From Shinisaurus crocodilurus (taxonomy: Eukaryota; Chordata; Lepidosauria; Squamata; Shinisauridae), in NCBI GenBank assembly GCA_021292165.1, contig CM037876.1, forward strand, positions 37,558,575 through 37,622,574: a stretch of 64,000 bases of DNA, given 5' to 3'. The position numbers and the translations under genes were made by a program. Shown one piece after another: positions 24,394-35,300 of the stretch. The notes below the pieces were generated by a model. The model did not search any database and had not been told where the DNA came from. It saw nothing but the letters and a program-made list of their open reading frames with translations. Positions within the stretch are counted from its first letter, which is position 1, and each line of letters opens with the position of its first letter.

Positions 24394-25691
24394 TGTGGTT
24401 GCATGCAGATTGTGGTCATTATTTTTCACCTGTACTTCCCCATCTGTAAAATAGAAGAAATCATATTGGCATGCCTGACAGGACAGTCCCTTGAAAGTGA
24501 ATGAAATATGAAATATTGTAAAGCACTTTTATACCAGAGGCTGAAATATTCATGAGGATAAATAATATTATTTTGCTATAGTATAAATATCTGCAAGAGA
24601 CTTGGTATGCTGACGGAGCCTTTCTGCCTCTGCCTAGCTGTCTGTGTGTCTATAGAATTTGCAGTGATGCACTAAATTGGTATTTGGGTGCTCAGGTGAC
24701 CATTTCACTACATCTATTTTCAATCCCGGCTGGCAAAAATGGATGGAAAATAAGACCATCAAATGGAAAATAAGCCCTTCAAAGTGGTTGTGTGGATTGA
24801 CCCTGCATCCAGTCCAAATGTTCCCCATGCAAGCTGGCAGCAGAAGCTGGTGGTAATTCAAAATGTTACACACCCGTTTAAATGCTCTTTATACATCACA
24901 ACACTTCATAAAATGGTCCAAAGCTGAGGTAAAATGTGATAAAGTGACAAGAAGCAGACATCAGCTGGATTATTTTTTTAAAAAAAAATTATCAAGAAAG
25001 ATTACATGTAGAAATAGCCGGACTGCGTGAGTGCAACAAAGAATACTGGACACCCACACAACCCCCCTTTCTAGGTTGCCAAGTGCTATCATGAAGTGAA
25101 TGAAGAGAAATGGGTTGTATTTCAAACACATACCATTACTCTGAGCAACAGTAACATTTTATTGGCCCAGTCATATTTTTTGACCGTTGCAATAAACTCT
25201 GTAAAATATAAAGAAAAGGGGGAGGGAAAAAGCACACAGAATTTATCAGCTTTTCTTTCTGTTTCAAATGCAAAACAGATTCCATAGTAACATGACAGTA
25301 AACTTATGGAGACATTTAAATTACGTGACAGATAGTTCTGTACAGAGGATAAAAAAGAAATGCGGTCGCTTAAGACTATTTACTCCCAGATCAGTCCTCC
25401 GTCAGAGGGGAAGAAGAATTCCTGCAAATATGAATCCGTGCTCTGCAAACTCTTAATGCACATGCTTAACGCTTTTTAATTTAAAAAAAAAAATACAATT
25501 GACATAATAAAAATAATATTTAGCATCCACAGAGAAAGCCTTAATTTCAAGGCTTTTTGTATACATTAGATCAGTAATCATTCAATGGCCCTGTGTGAGG
25601 TAGGTTAGATCTGTTGACTCATATTGTATAATGGGGCGGGGAGGGGGGAAGGCTGCAGCTAGGAGGGAGTGGTTTGCCCAAAATTATTTAG
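24393..25691. other. No gene recognised
   Basis: About 1.3 kb without recognised repeats except A-rich runs near 24980 and 25485. Frames up to 79 aa show no domain. Could be single-copy DNA. Confidence 0.45.
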
Positions 25692-25785
25692 GGTGCAATC
25701 CTATGCATGTTTAGAAAGGGGAAAAAAGGAATGCTGGGAGTTGTAGGACTCCCCCCCCCCATCTAAACATACATAGGCTTGCGCC
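25692..25785. mobile_element. Palindromic MITE, family P
   Basis: Ends 'ggtgcaatcctatgcatg' and, inverted, 'ggcgcaagcctatgtatg'. It is flanked by TTTAG at 25687-25691 and 25786-25790. A 'gctgggagttgtaggact' segment sits inside, as in the copy at 51880. Length 94 bp. Confidence 0.75.
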
Positions 25786-25962
25786 TTTAGTGAGCTCAAG
25801 GTGAGGTTTGGAGGATTTTGATGCTAGCAACAATTGGATCTGTGGGTACCATTAAAATATATTTCAAATTATTTTATACCAAATAAATAGGTTCCCCCCC
25901 ACCCCCCACCCCCCACTGAACAGCTAAATGGATTCCGTATGAATACAGATGCATGCACTGGA

Positions 25963-26300
25963 GCAGCGGTTTTGAAACTCAGGCCCAAAGGCCTAATCTG
26001 ACCTGCCTGGGGACCCAGACTGGCCCCCTGGGGTTCCCAGATGCCCCCCTTTCTCCTGCCCACCGATCATTTGGTGGTTTCCTGGTAATATTACACACAC
26101 ACACACATTCTAAAAGACTGAAATGCCTCTCTCAAGGCTTAGTTACTGGCAGCAAGAGCTTTAAGCTAAAATATGCTGGCATTATTTTTTGTTGTTGTTG
26201 GTATTTTGGCCCTGCCCCGTTAGAATGCAGCCTTCAAGAGCTTCTCCAAAACTGAATTGGGCTTTTGGGCAGAAAGAGCTTCGACAAAATGACATCCCAG
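25963..26300. mobile_element. hAT element, family N, second copy
   Basis: Shares with 7541-9754 the phrases 'cagactggccccctggggtt', 'tttggtggttt' and 'cttagttactggcag', in the same order and uninterrupted. This shows what the first copy looked like before the LINE entered. An (AC)n patch lies at 26090-26106. The ends are decayed. Confidence 0.7.
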
Positions 26301-26392
26301 CAGTAAAGGTTCTGTGTCCACATGATTGAAAACCCAGTCATGTGGACAGAGGCCTCTGTGTTTACAACTATACACGGGGGGTCTCTTTAGAC

Positions 26393-26527
26393 CAGTGTTC
26401 TCCAACCTTGGGTCCCCAGATGTTTTTGGCCTACAACTCCCAGCATGCCCCAGCCAGCTATGCTGGCTGGGGCATGCTGGGAGTTGTAGGCCAAAAACAT
26501 CTGGGGACCCAAGGTTGGAGAACATTG
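26393..26527. mobile_element. Near-perfect hairpin hAT MITE (135 bp)
   Basis: Two 66-bp arms (26393-26458 and 26462-26527) are inverted copies with a single mismatch, 26395 against its partner, around a 3-bp loop, tat. A perfect 8-bp duplication, ctttagac, lies at 26385-26392 and 26528-26535. The near identity of the arms points to a recent insertion or recent repair of the palindrome. The transcript would fold into one long hairpin. The open frames across it on both strands are artefacts of the palindrome. Confidence 0.93.
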
Positions 26528-26535
26528 CTTTAGAC

Positions 26536-27065
26536 ATTCAGTGATGTGTGTAGAGGGCTGGGTAGAGCCTGACGCTTCCTCCTTAGGTGTGTTCACTGAG
26601 CACATGAGCTGAATGCCTGCACAGGGCTAGTATCTGGGATGCCTTCTAGAGTGGGCTAGAATTAAGCCTGCTGTTGTCTATGTGGAGAATCCTCCTATGG
26701 CCATCTCTACTACTTCTGTGTATGATTACACTCCTGCCACTGTTACTAATACTAATGATGTGCCGTGTCATGCGCTCTACCCTGAGCAGTAGCTCAGTCC
26801 CTGACTCTGATCCAGATGGGGAGGGACCAGCTCAATATGTTGGACCAGCAGAGGTCCTGCTTACCAATCCAGGCTCCAACATCATACCTGGGCGTGAACC
26901 TGAGCATGTAAGCCAGGGGCCCTTTGCACTAGGACCCCCTGAATTGGAACTTCCAGAGAATAGTAACCTCTGGGTCTGCCTGGGAAAGTGCCTCCCTCCT
27001 CATGAGGGATCCTATGCACCCCCATGCCTGCTTGCTAGTACTGGCAAGGCCCCTGGGAAACTCAC
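26536..27065 (+). other. Possible internal 3' end of an LTR element
   Basis: A frame at 26674-27093 (139 aa) has a Leu-rich start and a Pro/Glu-rich middle. It runs through a purine tract into the LTR-like sequence at 27081. It may be non-coding DNA between a lost pol gene and the 3' LTR; I see no domain. The hydrophobic start alone is not evidence of a membrane protein. Confidence 0.3.
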
Positions 27066-27498
27066 GAAGAGGAGGAGGAATGTTAGTTTCTAGGGACGTA
27101 GCATTCTGCCCCTTTATGATGACTGCCCCTTTAAGGCTTTCCACTTCTCGGAAAGGGAGGTGGAGCCTGAAAAGAGTGATCTGGCCCAGTAGATATAAAA
27201 GGTCTCAGTTCAGCCCCAGACATTATTGGAGTCAGTTGCCTGTTTGGATTTCATTTGCCAGTGGGCTGCCTTACTCTGTCGTTCTCTGTGGGCTTCAGGG
27301 GCAGGATGCTGTACTATGCATGGGGCAGACCACAAAAGTAGAGAACTCTTTTTAAAATATATACTCCAGCACCTACAGCCTAGGTTCACCTTAATGTCCT
27401 CTTGCCATTTAAGTTTTTCTTTCTCACAGTATTGTTTACTGATCATATTTATTACTCAGGTAAACCCTCAGTATTGCATGTCCCAATGTTACCTGACA
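27066..27498 (+). mobile_element. Probable LTR preceded by a polypurine tract
   Basis: 'gaagaggaggaggaa' (27066-27080) is a good polypurine tract. It is followed directly by a TG-starting segment (27081) that contains a TATA box, tataaaa, at 27194-27200 and ends in ...acctgaca at 27498 (TG...CA, 418 bp). The order tract-LTR is that of the 3' end of a Ty3- or retrovirus-like element. No second copy is in the window, so the call rests on layout. Confidence 0.5.
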
Positions 27499-27502
27499 TA
27501 GA

Positions 27503-27727
27503 GTGAAAAGCACGTCAAACGAATCCTTTACCGGACCATCTTCCATCTGGTAACCTGTGTCCTCGCTGTGGGAAGCTGTGTGGATCTAGAATTGGCCTCC
27601 ATAGCCACTTACGGACCCATCGCTAGAGTCTACACAATTTTCTTTAGAATTTCCTCCTTTTAAAATTTTCTTTTTGTAATTTTATCCTGGAAGACAATCT
27701 TACTCAGTCACGAGTGATTGCCTACTA
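27503..27727 (+). mobile_element. Zinc-finger LINE, copy 3 (3' end only)
   Basis: A 225-bp 5'-truncated copy that begins within the basic stretch before the zinc finger. It keeps the finger region in decayed form and ends in 'cacgagtgattgcctacta'. It retains the ~26 bp of 3' UTR missing from copy 1. It sits within a few bases of the presumed LTR end. Confidence 0.88.
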
Positions 27728-27910
27728 GGTAAGGCAATATCTAGTTGTTATTAAATTTAGTAGTATACTTACTCCCCTGATTTTTTTTTGTATGGCCAGG
27801 TCATGCCTGCATATGCTGAAACAAAATGGAACAGCACAAAGCTAAAGTCAGGCTGTGGTATTTAAAATGACATTAGGATTCCTAAGAACTGATACTAATA
27901 TATTTTAGCA

Positions 27911-28330
27911 TCAGGGCCAAACTGGATGGGTGATCCACCCACCACTTGACTTGTGGTGCGTGGGCTGAGAGCTGCTGCTGTGGGAGCAGAGCGGAGCAGA
28001 GCAGAGCAGAGCCGAAAGCGAGCGCCAGATGAGAGGTGCTCACCAGACTTCCGGGTTCCTGGTGCTATGTTGTTTACGTAGAAAATGGCATAAGATATGT
28101 TAAAAACAGTCATGATTTGCGCAAGTTAGGCAAATCGCAACTGTTTTTAACATATCTTACGCCATTTTCTACATAAACAATGTAGCGCCGGAACCCAGAA
28201 GTTGCTTCCCCGGCTCAGCTCACGTTCTCGCAAGCCGAGCAGGGGAAACAGGTAGGGCGAGTGGAGCTTGGGGGGGTCGAGCCCAGTGAGTTCGCCAGAC
28301 TTCCATCCCCCAATCAAGCTCTGCGCACAT
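27911..28330. mobile_element. Palindromic element around 28048-28201
   Basis: Arms 28048-28120 and 28130-28201 pair at about 63 of 72 positions around a 9-bp loop. Flanking GC-rich segments ('gagcgccagatgagagg' against 'ccggctcagctcacg') suggest a larger element. Outer ends and duplication were not found, so the limits are approximate. Confidence 0.5.
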
Positions 28331-28389
28331 CACTATAGCAAGCTTCCTTCTGAAATTTATATAGGCACGAACTGTATAAAATGGATGGG

Positions 28390-28735
28390 GAGCCTAGCAG
28401 CCCCATATGGCCACATCCCCCTCCCTAGCCGACCCTCTTTCCTCTGACAGCCAATTGTTCACCGATTGCTGGTAGCTTCCTGGCTTGTGTGCAGTTCCCC
28501 CCCCCCATTTTAAAAGGTTGAAATGCCCCTCCTAAGACTCCCTTGCTGGCAGTAAGTGTTTTAAGATAAAGTACGCTGGTATTTTGGGTATTTTTGCCCC
28601 ACACCTTTTGTCTTTGGCCTTGCCCAGCACTGGAATGCGGCCCACAAGAGCTTCTCCAAAATTGAATTGGGTTGAAAGAGGTTCAGCCCAAGAGGTTGAT
28701 TGAAAGATTTGTACCAGCCCTGGTATAAATTCCTC
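28390..28735. mobile_element. hAT element, family N, third copy
   Basis: Shares 'ttgctggcagtaagtgtttt', 'gctggtattttgggt' and 'ccagcactggaatgcggcc' with the other two copies. The left end is decayed. No coding capacity. Confidence 0.7.
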
Positions 28736-28746
28736 AGTGGATATTT

Positions 28747-29036
28747 AGGGTGCAGTCCAATGGGGATGCCCATAATCCTTTGAACTCAGTGGATTATGGG
28801 CCTTCTATGCAGGGTGGGAGGACAGCAGAGGCAATCTTCGCCTCTGCGCTCCTCCTGGCCTGCAAATCAGCTAGATGGCCAATTTTGGCCATCTAGATGA
28901 GGCATGCTGGACAGGGAGAGAAGGAGGCCAGAGTGCCACCAGGATATGTCATATCCTGGTGGACCCAGTCCTCTCCCCTCCCAGCAGAACTCCCCCTTTA
29001 TCCCTTCTCCAAGGTTGCACTTTCTTCAATGGATAT
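28747..29036 (+). repeat. Element Z, first unit of a direct duplication
   Basis: This 290-bp unit is followed directly by a second, related unit. It starts 'ggtgcagtccaatggggatg' and includes two small palindromes, 'gatggccaattttggccatc' and 'ccaggatatgtcatatcctg'. It ends in 'ttctccaaggttgcac', without the right-hand third of the element. Confidence 0.75.
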
Positions 29037-29490
29037 TTATGACGCAATCCAATGGGGATGCCCGTAACCCTCCGATCTCAGTGGATTACGGGTATCCTAT
29101 GCAGGGTGGGAGAGGCGCATAGGTGATCTTCGCCTCCGCGCTCCTCCTGCCCTGTAAGTCAGCTAGATGGCCGGTTTTGGCCATCTAGCTGAGGCGCGTT
29201 GGACAGGGAGAGGAGGAGCTGGAATGCCGCCAGGATATGTCGTATCCTGGTGGACCCAGTCTTATCCCCTCCCCCCAGAACGCCCCCTTTACCCCTTCTC
29301 CAAGGTCACTCTTACAACTTCGGAGAAGCAGCTGGCGCAGTTCTTTCTGTGCTGGCTGCACAAAAGGGGGGAGGGAGACCTGAGTGCGGATCCCCAATTC
29401 TGAGTTCGGAGCTCTTTTCTAACCTAGGAGCTGGGAATCTGAAAAATCCTATGGCTCTCTAGACACTGTTTAGGGGCCATAGGATCACTC
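29037..29490 (+). mobile_element. Element Z, complete copy
   Basis: About 450 bp. The left part repeats the preceding unit ('gacgcaatccaatggggatg'). The right part runs 'cggagaagcagctggcgcag' to 'aggggccataggatcac'. An inverted copy lies at 60030-60475 and a diverged one at 49312-49746. No transposase; probably a non-autonomous DNA element. Confidence 0.7.
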
Positions 29491-31249
29491 TTTTAGAGAA
29501 ATTGATTTATTAGCTGGTAGCTTTTTACTCCCTGAAAAGAGTGGAGTAAGGCTTAAATCTGCCTCAAAGCTATGGTGTATGAACTGGAAGCCCTGCTCCC
29601 TGTCTCAGACACGTGGGGATGAACTGTAGTTATTCAGCAGTGAGGGGAATGTACTTTGTGCTTGCTCAGAAGTGCCCTCGTCATTGTTATTCCTTGATGT
29701 GCTCCATTTAGAACCAGTGGTAGGGCTTAACAGGCCTTAATGTGCAAGTTCTGGAATTGAGCCCTGAGTCTAATTAAGCCCTGTCTTTAACTACAAGGAA
29801 TTAGTAGATCATATATCTCAAGAATCAGCAAAAGTGCTGCCTTGAGTTGAATTTGTAAGTTTTTTGCTCATTTTACACATTTACTCCTGCTTTACCACCA
29901 AAAGTAATAAATGCAAAATGCCCTTTGAAAGCAAATGCATCAAATTAAATGGGCCGAAATCAGTGAAGTCATGGCTTATTTTTAGCAGCTTTGTTGCTAA
30001 ACAGGGGGAGACCTTCTGCTTGCTGAGATGCTTCACCTTTCCCCAAAATGACAGCGTTCTGTTCGAAATAGATTGCTTAGACCTCAGTGCCAGTGCTCCC
30101 ATTGTAGAAATTTCCAATCTGGGTTTGGGAAAGCAGACAGCTGGGGAGAGTTCAGTGTTTTGAAGGTTATGATCACAGCAGTTTCATAAGTGCTTTATTT
30201 CAGTTCTCTTCTGGCTGCACTGGGGACAGGTGCGGTCTGGTTCTGATTTCACTGGTCTTAATTTCTTATCTGACCTGGTAGTCAATCAAGGGCATGGGGG
30301 GGTCGGGGGTGGGGGTGGGAGTTGGATGGAGAGGGAAGGGAGGGCCAGGCCAGAGAGTGTGAGAGAGAGAATGAGAGAGAGAGAGAGAAATGCTAAGCAT
30401 CTGACTTTTCTCATCCAGGAACTGGCAGCTCGGCCTGTCATTCAGTGCTTGTCTGTGTACAAACGCTGCCCTGTGCAAAATGGATTTCTGAGTGTTAACC
30501 ATCATGTTCTTTTTTTCCAAAGGGTCTTCTGTAGGATTTCATTTGCAGAGCACAGAGGGCAATATCTAGGGTAATTCCAGGGCTTAGTGGCTGTGATCTT
30601 TTGTCAACTCTACTTGTGAGTGAAATTAAACTTGGTATGAGCACCCACAATCTGAGCTCATGCAACACAATTCCTAGCCAATGAGTGGAAAATCATAAAC
30701 CTGACAAGTATTTATGGGGGGGGGGGGAGGGGAGAAAATCAGATGTCATAATATAATAGGAATATATTAATTAGATCTATTCATTTTTTCTTTCCATAAT
30801 CCAAGAATTCCCTCTTCAGTAAAAGGTTTTGAGATGGTTTATAAATAAGGCTGATTTTTTTAAAAAAGAAGAAGAAATATAACTTTTCAAATGCTAAATT
30901 GAGTTATGTTTAAATTCAGGTCAGTGTTTTCGAAGGGAGGTTGAGCTCCTGTAATGTAACAGTAGCCACTCTGTTTTTGATGGATTATTGGACAGTATCT
31001 ATGCATGAACGTAGAGCAGCTGAAATCACACATGCCTTTTGGAAATATTTCCACTTATAAGTTAGATCAATATGAGCCAGAATCTCCAACTGCTGTAAAT
31101 CAAACTAGTATCTGTGGAAGTGAAACATCAGCTTACCACCCACTAGCCTGATTTATATCTGTTTTTTGTAGACATAGCCTTCTTGCAGCAGGGCTCTGGA
31201 TGGGAACAACTAGAAGAATTGGGGTCCAAATTCTATAAGGGTCTGTGTT
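29491..31249. other. No gene; G-rich and GA-rich patches
   Basis: Unassigned sequence. From 30295 to 30330 several runs of 5-7 G form a potential quadruplex. (GA)n-like DNA follows at 30356-30388, and a second G run lies at 30717-30727. Frames up to 114 aa lack domains. Confidence 0.5.
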
Positions 31250-31931
31250 CAGGGCCAGCCCTACCATTAGACAGAGTGATGTGACTACCTCAGGCAGCAG
31301 AGACTGGGGCAGTGGTGGCAGCCTACTGGAGGTCCAGATGTCGTTTCAACTGCCAGTCCAGTCAGTTTCTGTACATGGCCTGGGGAGTGGGGGCACCATC
31401 TTGCCCTCTGCCTCAGGCAGTAAAATGTCTTTGGCCAACCCTGTTTGTCAGCCAGCTGCCAGCTATATCCTACACAGTCTCTCTGATCAGTCCCTCCCCC
31501 AAGGCTCTTAGCTTTCTCCTGGCCAGTGCCTCTGCATCTTTTTCTGTTGCTCTTATCTGCCATATTTCCTTAACCACAATGGCCACGATAACTTTATGAA
31601 TATGGTAGCACCCATAAGTAATAGTGGTCAAAGAGTCAAATGATAAATTCCATCAACAGTGTGAGCAACACAGTACTATCCCCCAAACAACCTAATGAGT
31701 GGATCTGAGCTCTAATTTTTTTTGAGAGAGAGAGCTCGGCCACAAAGATCAGCAGCACGCAATGGGGTATTGCTACTCACATTATTGACTAAACTTTGGT
31801 AAGTATCAGAGCTTGCCCAAGGCATTCTGCTTTCTTCTGACATGGAGCAGCAAATGCACAGAGTAGCAAACACCCCCTCCCCTCCAGTTAAAGTGTTACC
31901 CAAGGCTAGACAAGTTATTTTGGCACCTGAG

Positions 31932-31972
<41 letters not shown>

Positions 31973-32132
31973 TCCACTGGCACCTCTCCCCTTCCTAGCA
32001 GTCAAAATAGAACAACAACAAATTGTTATAATAAACAAATACAACAATAACAATTCTCTGCCCTTTCATAGCATCCCAAATTAGTTGCCTGATGTAGCTG
32101 CCTCACTCTACCTAGTGGTAGGGCTGGCCCTA
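31250..32132. mobile_element. hAT-like element, family U (883 bp)
   Basis: The ends are 'cagggccagccctaccatta' and, inverted, 'tagggccagccctaccacta', followed on both sides by matching sequence for about 45 bp. Interior phrases 'acccaaggctag' and 'cacctgaggc' recur in the related element at 61111-62394. The flanking 8-mers do not match, so the duplication has decayed or a boundary is off. The (CA)n at 31933-31970 is inside. No transposase frame. Confidence 0.75.
31933..31970. repeat. (CA)n microsatellite
   Basis: About 19 CA units inside the family U element. Confidence 0.95.
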
Positions 32133-32620
32133 GTAGATACTGTGTGATATAACCCATTTTTGTATCTTTGTTTAGAAGAACAAGGCTGTTCTTCTAAACC
32201 TTTTAATAATTCACCTTTTAATAATGTTTTTGGAACAGAGAGAGGCAACAGGAACTGTAGAAACTCTTTCCCAACAGAGTCAGAGGGTGCTTCCAGACAA
32301 AGCTTTTACTGTGCAACCTCCCTGCTGATTTGTGGAATTTTACGGGGAGGTCCAGATGTCGTTGCCTTCCATTTTGTACCCCTCCTGTGTTTCCCCGCCA
32401 CTTCTTCTGTCTTTTTTCTTACCACAGAAAATCAGTTAAGCAGGGAAAGATGAAATCGCTGTACCATGTCTTTTGATTCATAACAGTAGGAGCCGTCAGT
32501 TGGGAAGCACCCAGAGATCACGGCAAGGGTGGGGGAAAGGGAAAGAGTAAATAGGAGAGACAGGGATGGGAATCTGTGAGGGATAACTAAGTGCAGATGG
32601 TGGGAGTGCAGTTGAGGATA
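32133..32620. other. No gene recognised
   Basis: Unassigned; the local inverted repeat 'agaagaacaaggctgttcttct' type lies at 32175-32196. Confidence 0.45.
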
Positions 32621-32628
32621 GCCTACCA

Positions 32629-32764
32629 CAGCCTTCCCCAGTGTGGTGCACTCCAGATGACTTGGACTACAACTCCCAGCATTCCTGACTATTGGCCATG
32701 CTGGCTGGGGCTGATGGGAGTTGAAGTTGAAAACATCTGGAGGGCACCAGGTTGGGGAAGGCTG
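32629..32764. mobile_element. Hairpin hAT-type MITE
   Basis: A 136-bp element with ends 'cagccttcccca' and 'tggggaaggctg' and long imperfect arms. It is flanked by gcctacca (32621-32628) and gcctacat (32765-32772), 6 of 8. Same family as 2555, 10339, 23860, 26393, 40837, 53898 and 55858. Confidence 0.85.
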
Positions 32765-32772
32765 GCCTACAT

Positions 32773-33363
32773 ATATGGTTAAACTAAATTCCAAATGTAA
32801 CTGTCTCCAATTCTAATGCCCTGGAGGGAAACTCTTCACATCCGTTGGTCAGAGGACTAAGGTCTGCTGTGTTGAATGTGTATGTGTGGATTTAAAATAA
32901 ATATGGTATATAAATTGCAGTGTGTTGGAAGATGCCTTGAGAATCATTTGATCAAAGGGCAGGGTATAAATTATTTAAATAAATACATGAACAAACAAAC
33001 AAATCCAGTTATAAAAAAGAGAACAAAAGTTTCTGTGATGTCTCAGTTGTGTCTGTGCATGCCAGTCAGTGCGAGAAATGATTGTGTGTGTCCAATTCTG
33101 ACTCCTTCCTGGCTGAGAAGCACAAAGCCAGTAGCCACTCAAGAGAGTTTGCAGGATCCTGCAACTGATAGTATGAATATTCACTTATGTATAAAAGTGA
33201 GTGACCCCCAAATTTATTACCTTTATCTTTCAACCATGAAGTTAAAATCTCCAGTGTTCAGGATTCCAGTATCACCATCAGGCGTTCTTTTGTTTTCTTT
33301 CTTTCTTTTTTACAGGGCATTATATTGCAAAACTGTCATTGATATGGTAAATACTAAACCATA
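32773..33363. other. No gene recognised
   Basis: A 198-aa frame starts at 32876 but runs into the hAT element at 33372. It has no domain and an AT-rich, low-information composition; I treat it as chance. Confidence 0.5.
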
Positions 33364-33371
33364 CTATATAT

Positions 33372-34289
33372 CAGTGATGGCGAACCTTTTTGAGCCCAAG
33401 TGCCCAAACTGCAACACAAAACCAACTTATTTATTTCAAAGTGCCAACACTGCAATTAAACCTGAATACTGAGGTTTTAGTTTTAGAAAAACAACTCATA
33501 TAGTTGTCCAAACTAATTAACATCTTTTGTCTTTAAAGAAAAACACAATAACAGAGTTTTCAATGATACAAACAGTTTTTTGTTGAAAAAAAATCAACTC
33601 AAAAATTACCGTATTATAGTACTACATTGTACACATAGCCTGAAGGGAATTTATACAAACTTTTAAAATAGTTAGGCACATGTATTTTTGGATAAGGGAT
33701 TCTCAACTTGTAATATAATTATATGACAGACTGAAATTGTATGGGGCAAGCTTTACCCCGGGTCCTTTCCCTGCTTCTACAGGTGTTGGATTAGTAAAAG
33801 TCAACCTGTACTAGGATGAGCAAGATAAACAAGAAAACTAAACGTGCTTAACACATTTTAAATACTTTATGTCTTGGACTGCAAACACTGCATTAGGTAA
33901 AAGTTTGCATTGGGCATGCTTTTGCACAATTAATGTGATTTTTGCTATTGCATGCATGCTGATAATTTGTCAAACCTTGGCTCATACTCCGTTAGTTTGA
34001 GAGCAACACATGCAGCACTCAGGTCAACTGTTAGGGCTTTACATCCAAGCCATGCTCTGTGCATCATTCTTCAAAATCTTTTAAATGTGATAACAATGTA
34101 GAAAAGAATTCTGTAACAGGAATTCTAGAATAAAATCATTCTGTTCCACACTGTGAGAAAGAAGAAGATCATTAGTGTTTTGCAGAAGGGGACAGTCTTT
34201 TTATGATCTGGTGACCAATGGCTCGAGTGCCCACAGAGAGGTCCCTGCGTGCCAGCTGTGGCACCCGTGCCATAGGTTCACCATCACTG
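33372..34289. mobile_element. hAT element with perfect 8-bp duplication (918 bp)
   Basis: The ends are 'cagtgatggcgaacctttt' and, inverted, 'cagtgatggtgaacctatgg'. It is flanked by ctatatat at 33364-33371 and 34290-34297 (8 of 8). The interior is AT-rich with no transposase frame, so it is an internally deleted or decayed non-autonomous copy of a Charlie-like hAT, the family named by recognition of the ends only. Confidence 0.92.
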
Positions 34290-34359
34290 CTATATATTAA
34301 CACCCACATAGATGAGTAAGCTTAAATAAGTATTGACCTATTCAGAGAATAACAAGGTA

Positions 34360-34607
34360 TGACTTTTCATAGGGAGGAGTGGAACTCTCTCCCTAGTGAC
34401 CTCCGCCATGCCCCCTCTCTGCTGAGCTTCTGCCGGTCACTTAAAACATGACTGTTCAGGCGGGAATATGGGGTGGGCTAAGATTTTAACATTTTATACT
34501 GTTTTAAATGTTTTTTATTCTGTATTTTATCATGCTGTACATCGCCCAGAGTGGCTGGGTTGCCGGCCAGATGGGCGATCCATAAATGGAACAAATAAAT
34601 AAATAAT
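34360..34607 (+). mobile_element. L2-like LINE 3' end
   Basis: One frame reads 'EEWNSLPSDLRHAPSLLSF' and then 'RSLKT', a stop, and 'LFRR'. This is the C-terminal signature of L2/CR1-type ORF2. The 3' UTR then ends 'gccggccagatgggcgatcc' and an (AAAT)n tail. The same tail alone occurs at 20071, 36852 and 56521. Confidence 0.75.
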
Positions 34608-34689
34608 AGGATTGGCCTGGGATAGAAAATATAAACAAGATAGCAGCAATAATATTAAAGTCATATTGTCAATAATATTAAAATCATAC

Positions 34690-35037
34690 TGTCATGTGTC
34701 CTACTTTAAAGAGGGCAGTTTTCTATTTGAAGGGCTGTCAGAGGACAGTCCTCAGTCTGAAGAGCTGTCGTCCAAGTCCAGTTTAAAGAGAAAGCACCAT
34801 TAGAAAAGAGAGCAGGGGGCTTGAAGTTGTCCCTCAACAGTTAGCACATGGACAGTAGATTAAGCAGGTCACAGTCTTCACCATTATGGTTAGATGTATT
34901 GTATTTCTTTATAAAGTATAGTTATCATTTCTAAATTTGCATCTATACACATATAAATTAGCATATACAAATTATAACCAAATTGGTGTCCTTTTTTGTC
35001 CTCTTTTTTGGCGATGTGTAAGTGGCCACCCTGCATA
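34690..35037 (+). mobile_element. Short DNA element, family Y
   Basis: About 345 bp. It starts near 'catgtgtcctactttaaaga', contains 'ctatttgaagggctgtcaga', and ends 'gtgtaagtggccaccctg'. The right end is the inverse of the CAGGGTGG start of the copy at 57588. Non-autonomous, hAT-like by its ends. Confidence 0.65.
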
Positions 35038-35300
35038 GATTTCAGGCATGACAACTCTACTCTTTAGGAAGCGGCCTATATACCAGGGTTGATAATTCCC
35101 CCTACCACTACTTGTATACATCCTGATATTTTCAACTCGCATGCTTTGATATTTTCAACTCACAAATTATTTTTCTTTACTGGGATTTCCCAGGAAACAT
35201 TATTATTATTAAGAAGCAAGACAAGTAGAAAAAGAGACCATAATTTAAATTAAAGCAGAGTTCCTTGTATGAACACAACTCTTCACATCTGGTTGAAAGC
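35038..35300. other. No gene recognised
   Basis: Short unassigned interval between the family Y copy and the 5S/CR1 SINE. Confidence 0.4.

Noticed and set aside
26674..27093. 139-aa frame with hydrophobic N-terminus as a secreted or membrane protein
   Set aside because: It runs through a polypurine tract into the presumed LTR, and no domain or homologous frame is recognised.
32175..32196. Short inverted repeat 'agaagaacaa...ttgttcttct' as a regulatory site
   Set aside because: A 10-bp-arm palindrome is common by chance at this scale and has no supporting context.
32876..33472. 198-aa frame as a coding exon
   Set aside because: It crosses the left end of the hAT element at 33372 and contains AT-rich filler; no domain seen.
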